From Phytophthora sp. 'mugwort' (lineage: Eukaryota; Oomycota; Peronosporomycetes; Peronosporales; Peronosporaceae), in contig JAUCEF010000001.1 of NCBI GenBank assembly GCA_033558025.1, positions 496,001 through 560,000 on the forward strand: a stretch of DNA of 64,000 bases, read 5' to 3'. Below, in pieces: positions 21,568 to 31,483 of the stretch. The number at the start of each line of letters is the position of its first letter. Positions within the stretch are counted from its first letter, which is position 1. Under the pieces are notes generated by a model that was not told the origin of the DNA, made no database searches, and worked only from the letters and a program-made list of their open reading frames with translations. The position numbers and the translations under genes were made by a program.

Positions 21568-22248
21568 AATTGTGGACAACTCAACTTTATTACAATGCTG
21601 TGCAGGCAGACCATAGATTCGCCTAGCTTCGTTTTTTTTACTTAATGGGAAAACAGGTTGTATCGAAAAAAATCCTGTGAAGATTAAGATCGCAATCTTT
21701 TTGGCCACAACAAACGAGAGTAGTGCAACCAATCAACCATACGCGTTATAACAGTAAGTACTGAATAGGATCGGCAGCTATTATATGTGACATCTTCATC
21801 ACTGCCAGAGCATGTCGACATACATTTCTAGTTCCAGGTAGACGCTTCAAAACCATAACCGATGCTTCCAAAGAAGTCGACGGTTGCCGCTTCAGTAAAT
21901 TTGTAGTACGCCATCACTGATAGCGTTTCATTTGCCCATGCGTCGGATGTCCTTCGCTATACGAGTACATGCACGTGAAAAACGATGATAGTAAGAAGAA
22001 GTATTTCATGTGAAGTAGTTAGTAAAAATTGCCAAGTAAAAAACGAAGCTAGGCGGCGCAAGTAATATTTTTTTTGCTGCTTGCCAGGAGTCCCTGGGAA
22101 ACTGTGTGGCTCTACCACACATCCAGCCCAACGCTGCCGTTTCAACAAAAAACTTCAAGTGCGCCACGTCAAGAATAGCTAGCTTCAAAACTGCTATCGT
22201 CCAGCCTACGCGAACGTTGCCAGTGATCAAAACTTGCCTTCAAGAGTC
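21568..22248. other. Intergenic, no gene seen
   Basis: No coding stretch is supported here. It separates the divergent FHA-CHAT gene and the membrane-protein gene and should hold the promoter of the latter. Confidence 0.5.
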
Positions 22249-25200
22249 ATGACCGTCTCCAGTACCATGGAACGCCAGGACACTGACAGTCACACGACGT
22301 ACGCCCAAGGCTTTGTAGGCATGCTGCGAATTTGATTGACGTACTAACCACAATATTCCATGTGTTCTGTATCTATACAGAAATGTGCTAGTGCCTCTTT
22401 CTGCCGAGTCTCCAGTGGAAATTCAGCTGAAACGCACACGCATCCTGACGAGCAGCACCGAAGCCGCTAGTGAGACTGCCACAAAAATGCGAATCAATCT
22501 GGACAAGCGCCGGAAGGGATTTTTAAGTCCTCATCGACTATCAGGTACGTGCTGATTTTTTGCGCCGTTTGATATATAACTAAAAAATAATATATGGTTT
22601 TATCTTGATTTCATACAGGGGCATTCCGGCAGAACGCTGAACTGGCGTTGCGAGTGTCATTCGCGGTGATACTATCCTCAATTATTCAGACCCGTGACCT
22701 AGCGTATGACCCGTCCAACGCCCACGACAAGAAGTGGATGTTCTTTCCAGACTGGTACTATCTCGGTGGACTAAGCTACTGTGCAATTATGGTGGTATTT
22801 TCGATGGCTTACAATGTTGGAGGCACAATCCGTGAAGTTTGTCAAGGATTCTCGGGTGTGGGTGTGGCGCTTGTATACAATTACGTGCTGTTCGCGTTCA
22901 TTGAAGTCGTACGATTCGATAGTAAAGCAGATGACCCGTACAAAAACTACTACAAAGTCAACAAAGCCTTTAACTCAAGTGCGTACTGGATCAATGTGCC
23001 CAATTTGTACGCAACGTTGCCGTGGATATTCATTTTTACTGCCGCGGTGATGATCTTGCCATTCCAAACCAACACACGCAAATATGCTGTAGGGACAAAC
23101 GCTTACTTTAGTGAGTTTTTTTTGCTGTAATATTGCAGCATATGAAAACAAAAAATGACTAACATATTTGCTGTGCAGCGCTGACAATTATCAATCCCGC
23201 CAATCCCTTAAGCTCGGGTCAGCTGAAAAGTGTCGATGACGAGCTTTTCGATACCAGCAATATTTTACGAAACTTGCGTGTATTTGCTATCGTTGGCCTC
23301 TTGGGCGCATCGATATCGGTTGTGACCATGTGTTTTCCCTATCCGATATTGTACGTCTGTGCTTCGATGGTTTAGTAAAGTAAGCACTATGGCGATTTTA
23401 ATAACTACTATGTTCTCTTTTTTAAACAGTGCCATTGCTCGGCTACGTGAAGACTCCCAAAAAGTGGCAACAGAGCTCCTGGAGCTGTTAAATATTATCA
23501 TGGACTCATACTGTTTCAAGAACAAAAATGTGGAAAACATGGAATTTCTGAAGTTGAGACTAAAACGAAAGTTTGACGATGCTGAAGCTCGTTATCGTCG
23601 TATGATATCGCTGGTGGAGGATGCGTGGTGGGAGCAGTGCTTCGGTCTTCATTATCCTCTTCGGTTTAATCGTGTAATGAGCCGAAACTATATTAAGCTA
23701 GTGGGTTCGCTCATAGCAGATCTACGAACACTCAGCTATGCTATGCGGCTGGAAGAATACGGACGTTTGCATACGACCTACATGGCGGTACTCAAGCGTG
23801 AGATTTACATTGTCCAGGCACGCTCCAACGACCTCCTTACTGAAATCTCACACGAAGTGCACGCTCTTTCTCCTCGTACGTCTCGTCATCTATTTACCAT
23901 CCCCGTATATTTTTTCTGTACTAACATAATGTATCTGTATTAGATCTCGAACTAAAGTCGCTCGGTGCGTTAGAAAACCAGGTTGAAATTGCACTGTATA
24001 AATTTCGCAAGGTTCAGAACCGCACTTTGCGCAAGGAAGTAGTGACTACGGAGGAGGTGGCAGGCAATGTGCCGCTTAACCTATTTCTATTCGCGCTCAA
24101 TTCCTTCTGCAGTACACTACTGAGCTTCCAGGACTCTCACAACAGCAAAAAGTATAATGATGGCCATCGGGTATGGTCTTTTGTGAAGAAAGCTTTCATA
24201 AAGCTTATTGACCCCGATTACTACAAAAATCCGTCGATGTGGATTAATGCCTTCAAGATCACGGTGGCGGTCATGGCGGGCGTAGCATTTAGTGTCTGTG
24301 TCTACGGCTTCAGCGCCTCGGTCCCGTCCACTATCTCGTATATTATGTGCGAAACCATTGGGAGTTCGTTCCGAACGACCGTGAATCGTGTGGGTGGCGT
24401 GGTCGCAGGAAGCATCGTCCCTTCCGTTTTCAAGTTCTTTTTCGTACAAATTTGCGAGCCTGAACTCTTAGGAATCGTACTGTCCGATATTGTCATGTTT
24501 ATCTGGGTTGGGATGTGTATGTACGTATACTTTGGACGAGGATACGGTGCCTACGGCGGCATGGTCGCGGCATTTGTTGCTTCTGACACGCTAATGCGTC
24601 AGACGGACATCTGCTATCGTAACGGAGCAGATAGTTCGAGCTCCATTGCAGTTGCATCTTACTCCAGCCTCGCTCAGACGTCAGTGGCTGTCGTCATTTT
24701 CATCTCCACGGAAATCTTTATCTTCCCGAAAAGCGCGATCTCAATGCTACGTCATAGTATTTTGGATACGCTTCATCAGCATCAAAAGGCTTTCGATGCA
24801 TTATTTGGACATCACCTTTCAAGTTCCATTGAGATGGACGAAGCTAGTATGGCAGATGTACGGCGTATGTTAATGGTAGAAATACCCAACAATCTCGAGA
24901 AACAACGTCAATTACTGGTAGAAGCGATGGTTGAACCTTTGCTATGGAGACCCAACTTTTCTGCTGATAAGTACAAGCGAGTACTGGAGATCTCGCATCG
25001 GTTACTGAACAACAATACTCTTCTTTTGAAGCTGCTCCGTTGGTTCCATTTCCGTGTGACACAAAATCGCGTGCAGCTCAATCCGGCAGATATTCGCGAC
25101 GATGTTCAAGGAACTGACGTGGATGACAGTGTTGATAGTCATGCCAAGTGGAAACTATCGACCACTCACTTCCAGTCTTTAGTCCGCGACAACTTTGAAA

Positions 25201-25976
25201 CTATGGAGATGATCTTTTGCGATACATTTTGTTATGCGGATCCCGATCAAACTGCCGTGTTTATGCAAATGAAAGAAGCTTTCCGACTTGCAGATAAAGA
25301 CTGCAGTGGAGAGTTGAATGCAGACGACGTCACGCTGATGCTTGGAACGATCTTTGCACAGTCTGGGGCGGTGAAGGAGGAACAGATCAAAATGTACGTG
25401 AAGGAGTTTATGGACATTGTTGGGAAACCTGGCCGAACGACAGTGTCCTTCGAGGATTTCATGGATGCTCTTGAGCACGGACTCAAGCTCGAAGTAGAAG
25501 TATATCGTCGAGTAAAACCAAGAGCTTCAGCCCTTGTATCGGGTACGCTACCAGGGTCTATCCCAAAGGAGGAAAAGACTGACAACCAGCCAAGAAATAT
25601 TCAAGAGAACTGCACAATTGATGAAAATGTACCAGATAAGACGGATGAGTTGAACTTGGTGGGTGTATCCGAGCCAGTCGCTTTAAATACTGCGGCGAGA
25701 TCCTGTGAGAAGGAAAATCATGGAACGAGTATATTTTCATCGGATAATGCATCGGTTTTTATTCGACGCGATTACGACATCCTAAACGTTGAAGATTTCA
25801 CAACTTCGGAGGTGGTTGCACCCATGAAAGCTGCCTATGCCGAGTGGCTTCTCACGGACAATCGATACGAGCGTACTTCTATGGAAGAGCAATTGCTATT
25901 AAACTGTCTAGTAAGCGGGGCGGAAAGTATAGCAAAGAGCCTATCAGAGTTAGAAGAAATTGCTATGACATCCTAG
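22249..25976 (+). CDS. FUSC/ALMT-like membrane transporter with C-terminal EF-hand
   Basis: Six exons: 22249-22298, 22381-22544, 22619-23110, 23179-23350, 23430-23875 and 23944-25976. Introns are 82, 74, 68, 79 and 68 bp and the joined frame is open for 1118 residues. After a charged N-terminus come hydrophobic helices (about 80-300) and a long helical soluble segment. A second membrane block (about 543-665) carries FKITVAVMAGVAFSVCVYGF and GGVVAGSIVPSVFKFFF, the pattern of fusaric-acid-resistance / aluminium-activated malate transporter proteins. The soluble C-terminal part holds a canonical EF-hand loop DKDCSGELNADD (892-903), with calcium ligands at positions 1, 3, 5, 9 and 12, and a weaker second loop near GRTTVSFEDFMD. 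Family members move organic anions or aromatic acids across membranes. The EF-hand suggests calcium control (inference). The substrate is not predictable. Confidence 0.85.
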
Positions 25977-26154
25977 ACGTGGATCTGAATAAACGCAGCT
26001 AAAAACTACAGCAGACCTTGCCACTGACCGTTCTGCGTATTTTTGTTCCCGTCAATCCGATTGCGTTCAAAACGGATTTCCCACCAATCCAAGATCAGCT
26101 TGGAGTAAAATATCCAAAAGCTCAAAAATAAATAGATGCCGTTCATCACTTGTG

Positions 26155-26161
26155 TCATTCC
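26155..26161 (+). promoter_or_regulatory. Oomycete initiator of the Mpo1-like gene
   Basis: TCATTCC is a perfect YCAYTYY match and is followed by GCAATTCGC, similar to the flanking promoter region of oomycete core promoters. It is 72 nt before the ATG at 26227. Confidence 0.6.
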
Positions 26162-26226
26162 GCAATTCGCTTCAAGCGTCCCAAGCCAAAATCCAAGTGT
26201 GCACACGTCGCAGGAAATCTTCAATC

Positions 26227-26832
26227 ATGGTAGCCTGGGCGGACCGCTTCGACCTGGAGAAGCAGGTGACCTTCTACCTGTCGTACCACGACAATAAGAT
26301 CAACCAGTACATTCATTTCGCCTGCATCTGGCAGATCTTCATCTCAGCGCTCTGTATGTTCGCGTCGTTCGAGCCGTTCGCCGAGCCGCCGAGCTTCGTA
26401 GCCTCGTTGCCCTTCGGCCAGTACATGCTGTTGAACCCGTCGTGCATCTTAGCGGCCGTCTACATGGTCTGGTACATCCAGCTCGACCGCGTCGCTGGCT
26501 CCCTGGGTGCCGCTTTGGTCTTCATTTGCTACCTCTTCGCCAACTTCTTCGTGCAGATCTACGCGCCCACCAACTTCGAGCGCTCTGGCTGGAAAATCGC
26601 GCTGGGCGTGCACTGTTTCGCGTGGATTATGCAGTTTATTGGGCATGGAGTTTTTGAGCGGCGTAAACCTGCGCTCTTTGATAGTCTGGACCAGGCGCTG
26701 GTGACGGCCCCGATGTTTGTGCTGTTGGAAGCACTGTTTGCATTCGGATACCGCCCGGAACTGTACAAGCGCGTGTCAGCAGCGGCCAAGACGAACATCA
26801 AGGCATTCCGAGCTACAGGCAAGACGCTGTGA
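26227..26832 (+). CDS. Mpo1-like (DUF962) fatty-acid dioxygenase, membrane protein
   Basis: 201 residues, single exon. The longer frame to 26152 opens only with GTG, so the ATG at 26227 is the start. It begins with FDLEKQVTFYLSYHDNKINQYIHF, the conserved DUF962 opening with its two histidines (YLSYH, YIHF), and has four hydrophobic helices (about residues 34-50, 75-95, 97-118 and 130-150). A further conserved His lies in HCFAWIMQFIGHG. Yeast Mpo1 is an ER iron dioxygenase that carries out alpha-oxidation of 2-hydroxy fatty acids made from phytosphingosine. The same role is inferred here from family membership. The C-terminus is basic (KTNIKAFRATGK). Confidence 0.88.
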   Translation: MVAWADRFDLEKQVTFYLSYHDNKINQYIHFACIWQIFISALCMFASFEPFAEPPSFVASLPFGQYMLLNPSCILAAVYMVWYIQLDRVAGSLGAALVFICYLFANFFVQIYAPTNFERSGWKIALGVHCFAWIMQFIGHGVFERRKPALFDSLDQALVTAPMFVLLEALFAFGYRPELYKRVSAAAKTNIKAFRATGKTL

Positions 26833-27622
26833 GGTGGGAAGGGTTTTTTATGTTGATATTTCTCGCCATAGTGCGTTGTTTCCTTGCATTTCAAGAATAA
26901 GCTGCTCGGCAGGCAAGTATCAGCATCGAAGTACAAGAATATTTGTATCGTTTTATATCTTGGCACCAGCGATGTAGAATTGCTGTCACTGCGCGCGCTG
27001 GAACATGAAAAACCCTACTTTTTGAATTCCTGAGGAAATTGTTTAATTCCACGCTACGGAATAATGATTGCTTGCTCACTATTTGACCTAGGCAGGAGGA
27101 AGGACGACCGTCAGAGCTATCCATAGCTCATCTCCGGCCGACCACCAACGCTTTTCGCGTGATGAACTCCGTCATCCACATGACATCATTATGACCTATT
27201 GCATTAACTCACTGCACCAAAGCCAGGCACCATATTCTTCAGTGATGACTCGATACCAGGTCGCTCACTGTCTGACAGCGACCACGTTGGTAGGGTAAAC
27301 TGGAAGAGTGGCTCGTTAATTTGTTACTACCGTCAAAGGAACCTTACAGCCTTTGAAATATTCATTATCTCGTATATTTATAATGAAGCAAAAATGTGAT
27401 TTCACCAAATTTGTACTAACATTTACTACGTACGACGTAGTAGGTTAGTGCAAGCTATGATGTAACTTCCCTAGATTTGTCTTCGGGTCCGCTTCAATCT
27501 GTCCAAATGGTTGCGAGACCCGAGATACCAATTTGAAACGAGCAAAGCAATGCATTCGAGGTGAGTAGCTACCAAATGATGTTAAAATAGAAAAACACAC
27601 AAATAATGCTAGCTGCGCTGTC
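26833..27622. other. Intergenic between convergent genes, no gene seen
   Basis: No supported coding sequence. The stretch 27415-27449 is an imperfect palindrome (ACTAAC outer arm, TACTACGT inner arm, ACG loop). The rest is unremarkable. Confidence 0.5.
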
Positions 27623-29491
27623 TTATTGGATGCACAAGAAAAAAAAAGCTGCCATAATCACAGCGACCCCGTTTACAAAGATAGCAACGGGGGTCGCATT
27701 TGCAGCCGATGATGAAGCTGATGTCGAAGAAGACGCAGATGCCGGCGTAGATGCTGACGAAGTTCCATCAGCGACTGAAGCATCAGTAGAAGCCAGCAAA
27801 GTTTCACCAGTGGTTGAAGCAGCTGTAGACTCGTCACCAAAATTCACTGATGAAGCTATAGAGCCTGCGTTTGAAGCAGACGACACAGAGTTAGAGCCTG
27901 TAGTCGTCGGAGAAGTAGTTGCTATTGGTTCAGTAGTGGCCAGTGCAGTAGTTGATGGCTCATTTGTAGCTGGAGGTTCTGGTGACTCAGTCGACGTACC
28001 ATCAGTAGAAATCGGGGTCGTTGTGCTTGGAGATGTGATACTTGGAACTGCCGTCGTGGAACTGCTTATGGATTCAGAAGTACTGGACGTTGCTGAGGAA
28101 CTGGAGGTCAAGGGAGCAACCGTCCCACTAACGCACGTCATGGCCAGCTTTTCTTCCGTCGAGGCGTTGTTGCACTCCTGTTCACCAGGACACACATCGG
28201 ACGAGAGGTTCTCCACACACAGCATCCAGCAGCTAGATCCACTGCTCGTCGAGTCTTGACAATCACAAAACTTCTCACACAATGCCGCATCACTGGCCGC
28301 GTCGTGGTTACAGGTGATCTGGCACGAATATTTGAGATCCGATTCCGACGCTGTGCTCTTCAGCGAGCAGGTCTTGAGCGAGCAACTGCTATCCGACGCA
28401 GCCAAATGACGTTGTGGGGGACATGCCACAGATCCAAAGGCCTGGAAGTCCTCAGCTTCTTGCTGCACTAAATATCTGGTAGTCTGGTTGGCATATTGAC
28501 CAAAAGTGAGGCCCGTATTGTCCATCACTTGGTGCGACTCGAGCAAAATCATTTTGCCAAACCACGAGCGCAGCAACTTGTTGCCCTGCCCATCCTCGTC
28601 AACCAGACTTACACTTCGTGGGTAACGCATGCCATGCAATACAGAATGAAGACGAGGAGATGTTTTAATCCAGTCATCCATACCTGATCCCAGCATCAAA
28701 ATTAGTTCATCAGGTTGCAACACGGGGCGAACAATTTCACCTTTTGCCGTTTGGATAAATAATCCCGCATCTTCTCCTTGAGTTTCCTTGTGTTGCAGCT
28801 CTCCAGAACTTGATATTTTGAAATACTCGGGAGCGCTCATGGCAATCATGAGGCCATTGTCCGTGTGCAACTCCAGCGACATGTCGGCAATGTTTATTTC
28901 GGACTCATTTCCAAGTTTTCTCAGTCCATGAGCGGCTTCGTAGGCGTGGAAATGATCCAAGTGCAACGATTCCTCCAGTAGTTTCCTTGCGGTCATGGTC
29001 ACAGCTCCTTGTTCAACCACAATGTAAAACTTTTGCGTTGCGTCAAGAGCTGAGCCCACATTTGCCACTGCCAATTCCACCGCAGAGCTGAAAGCTGCGT
29101 GGATTTCCACGTACTCGGGGCAAATTGCCACCAGTTGGGCGCTGTGATCCAAGGTTTCCGTCAACTGGCGACCGGATTGGAGACTCACGGTGTAACGATT
29201 CGTGCCGTCTCTCAGTTGCCGATGCAGGAGAAACTCGGCGCCTTTTTTCTGGGCTTTCACAGAACAAGTTGCCGCAGCGCGGAGATACTCTTGTCGCAGA
29301 GTGGCGAAATTGGGTACATTTTGCAACGCGATGATCCCATCCTCTTGCAGTTTGGCGAGCAGCTCCAAGTTCTGGCGGTTGTTCGCGTTACTCGAGAGCT
29401 GCGTGAAATCCACGGAAGGCACGCGGAAATCGCGCGGTTGGAGGGCGCAAGCCAGCGGCGATAGGTACAGCAGGACCAGACAGCGCAACAT
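27623..29491 (-). CDS. Secreted, probably GPI-anchored 2OG-Fe(II) oxygenase-like protein
   Basis: 622 residues from the ATG at 29491. The frame extends to 29617 but opens there with TTG. Residues 1-17 (MLRCLVLLYLSPLACAL) are a signal peptide. The body resembles the isopenicillin-N-synthase-like fold: a DIOX_N-type opening (VPSVDFTQL, GIIALQNV), the iron motif HTD at 209-211 and a distal His at 282 or 286 (RLHSVLHGM), followed by RYPRSVSL for 2-oxoglutarate. A cysteine-rich segment (about 380-465) and a Ser/Thr-rich mucin-like stretch (about 475-600) follow. A hydrophobic C-terminus (VAIFVNGVAVIMAAFFFLCI) after small residues fits a GPI-attachment signal. An extracellular 2OG enzyme on a wall stalk would be unusual; activity is inferred, not shown. 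An initiator-like TCATTCA is at 29565-29559. Confidence 0.8.
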   Translation of the reverse strand: MLRCLVLLYLSPLACALQPRDFRVPSVDFTQLSSNANNRQNLELLAKLQEDGIIALQNVPNFATLRQEYLRAAATCSVKAQKKGAEFLLHRQLRDGTNRYTVSLQSGRQLTETLDHSAQLVAICPEYVEIHAAFSSAVELAVANVGSALDATQKFYIVVEQGAVTMTARKLLEESLHLDHFHAYEAAHGLRKLGNESEINIADMSLELHTDNGLMIAMSAPEYFKISSSGELQHKETQGEDAGLFIQTAKGEIVRPVLQPDELILMLGSGMDDWIKTSPRLHSVLHGMRYPRSVSLVDEDGQGNKLLRSWFGKMILLESHQVMDNTGLTFGQYANQTTRYLVQQEAEDFQAFGSVACPPQRHLAASDSSCSLKTCSLKSTASESDLKYSCQITCNHDAASDAALCEKFCDCQDSTSSGSSCWMLCVENLSSDVCPGEQECNNASTEEKLAMTCVSGTVAPLTSSSSATSSTSESISSSTTAVPSITSPSTTTPISTDGTSTESPEPPATNEPSTTALATTEPIATTSPTTTGSNSVSSASNAGSIASSVNFGDESTAASTTGETLLASTDASVADGTSSASTPASASSSTSASSSAANATPVAIFVNGVAVIMAAFFFLCIQ

Positions 29492-29565
29492 GATAGAGAT
29501 GGCTCTGGGTATGGAGGACGTCGTCGGAGACGTGGAGGTGAGGCGGCGAATTGGCAACTGAATGA

Positions 29566-30706
29566 GTGTGGGTGATGTTAGGCTTCCGACGGTATTTTTG
29601 CCCTCTTTGTTTGACAAAAAAGTCGAAGCATGTTAAATTTGTAAAGGAGGCCTTTTCGAAGAAGCAGATGGGTTGGCTGTGGAATCAGATAGAACACTGA
29701 TTCGAGGCATTATGCCAGTGTGTATTATGCAGCGGAGCCGATGGAAGATAGCTACTTCACCCACACTAGTGGGCACATGGATGGGCTTGCAGCCGAGAGA
29801 GAAACTTTAGAACCTCGACGTCAGTATTCCAATTGTTGCCTGATAACATGTACTTCGGCTCCTACCAAGCACTTGGAACCAAGTTTCACAAGATGCGAAG
29901 GCAATGATAGGGTGGTCCTTTACTACGCAATGGTCTCACATCCACCAGAAGATCAGCTGTTGCTAGGGTATCACTTATTTGTCTTCGTTTGGACCTAAGG
30001 ACGCTAAAGCGACATAAATAAAAAAATGATTTTCAAATAAAATATTTTTAGTTCAACTTTTTTTAAAATAATACCCACTTGTGGGTTTATTATCCAAGTT
30101 TCCTGCGCTTTTGCAACAAGCTAAGGTCGTATGAGCGGGGAATATCATCGCTATGAACGGAGCCGACACCAGGTCGTATGTACCATCGCTATGAATGGAG
30201 CTGACACCACGCCGGGTTCTTCCCAGTTTTTCATTGGATGCGTTCCAGAGGTGCTGCGAAATACTCAAGTTCGAAAGGATTTGCTGAAGTTGCTACTCAG
30301 ACCTGAAACAAGTTTTGCAGGTTTATCTACCGTTCAGACATTTCTTACGTTTGAGCAGTAGGGGTATTGTACGAGGTCGCATCAACGATTTAATCAAAAA
30401 AAAAAAAGTGATGTCGGTGTCCACGAGTCGAGGTCATGGTTGCTGCGTCGATTTGCGCGGCAGTTTGTGCACATCATTCTCCTAGAGTGATGTACTGGAC
30501 TTACAAAAAACTGTAACAGGTCAGGCGCGGAAATCCGGGTTGGCATCTAACGAATGGTTAAAAAAATACATCAGCTTGTTACATCGAAGTATTATATTGG
30601 TATTCATTATGTAAGTGCTGGTCCTGTATAATATGTGAAGGATGGCGTTTAAAATTTATCTAGGCGAAGTTAGGGACTTTAAGTCCAAGAGGTAGCAGCC
30701 GACTTT
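29566..30706. other. Intergenic and degraded repeat sequence
   Basis: No gene is supported. A tandem duplication of about 40 bp (ATCGCTATGAACGGAGCCGACACCA and a diverged copy, about 30147-30211) gives a short open frame at 30131-30361 that resembles nothing I know. An A12 run is at 30397. The right part merges into the Gypsy LTR region. Confidence 0.4.
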
Positions 30707-31278
30707 TGCTAATTTCTCAGACAAGATATATTCTAATCATGTACGTTCGCTGCAGCAGTCGATAAGCCCCAGTATACAAATGAGGTGTTGTGCACTGAGA
30801 TTTAACGTTAGTCTGATACTCTTCTCTACTGTGTTCGAGCCCCTCACACCCGGTCTTAGTTTCGTTACACCCTTCGGATATCCTGTGGCCAGAACGACAA
30901 AATCTGTAACGAGCCTGACCAAAGGTCTCCTTTTTGGGTGAACTCCTGTAGTACCATCTCTGTACCGCTTTTTGGAAGCGAAGTACATGTAGTACGTTTC
31001 GGAACACTACAAGGGGATCTGGCGCTTTCGGGCAAACCAAAGCTCTGTTCATGGTTTGGAGGTAAAACTTAAGGTGATCTTCCTCTAGCTGTGTCGGCGA
31101 CTCTGCGGAACGTCTTATGCCAAAGCGTCTTCGACCAAAGCGCCTTCTGCCTCTCTGTCAGTTGCGCATTGGTTTCTCTACTGTCTGCCCTATCCTATTG
31201 CCAGCTTGGCGACTTCTGTTCGTGGACGTCGCCCGGCGAATGGGCTGGGCTTGCTTTTTCGACCCCCCCCCCACGACA
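30707..31278 (-). repeat. Candidate 3' LTR of the Gypsy element
   Basis: On the minus strand a purine-rich tract (GGAAGGGCGG) is followed by TGTCGTGGGGGGGG at 31278, a plausible polypurine tract and LTR start. The candidate LTR could end with TTAGCA at 30707, giving TG...CA termini and about 572 bp. The second LTR is missing from this copy, so the borders are not verified. Confidence 0.35.
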
Positions 31279-31483
31279 CCGCCCTTCCAAGCCTTACTCA
31301 GTCAGTTAGGCCCTGCTTGTTCAAAGCCACTCAAGTCTTTTTTGAGCTTTCATCTCAGGTCTGTTTGAGTCGGTGTCGAAATCAGTTTGTCGAAATGTCA
31401 AAATATCGTATGTGTCGAAAGGTGTCGAAACAAAATCTGTACGTTGTTTCGGCATCTCGGTATCAACAGTTGAAGCACGTCGG

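Noticed and set aside
29492..29617. N-terminal extension of the oxygenase-like protein
   Set aside because: It begins with TTG, and the ATG at 29491 gives a proper signal peptide.
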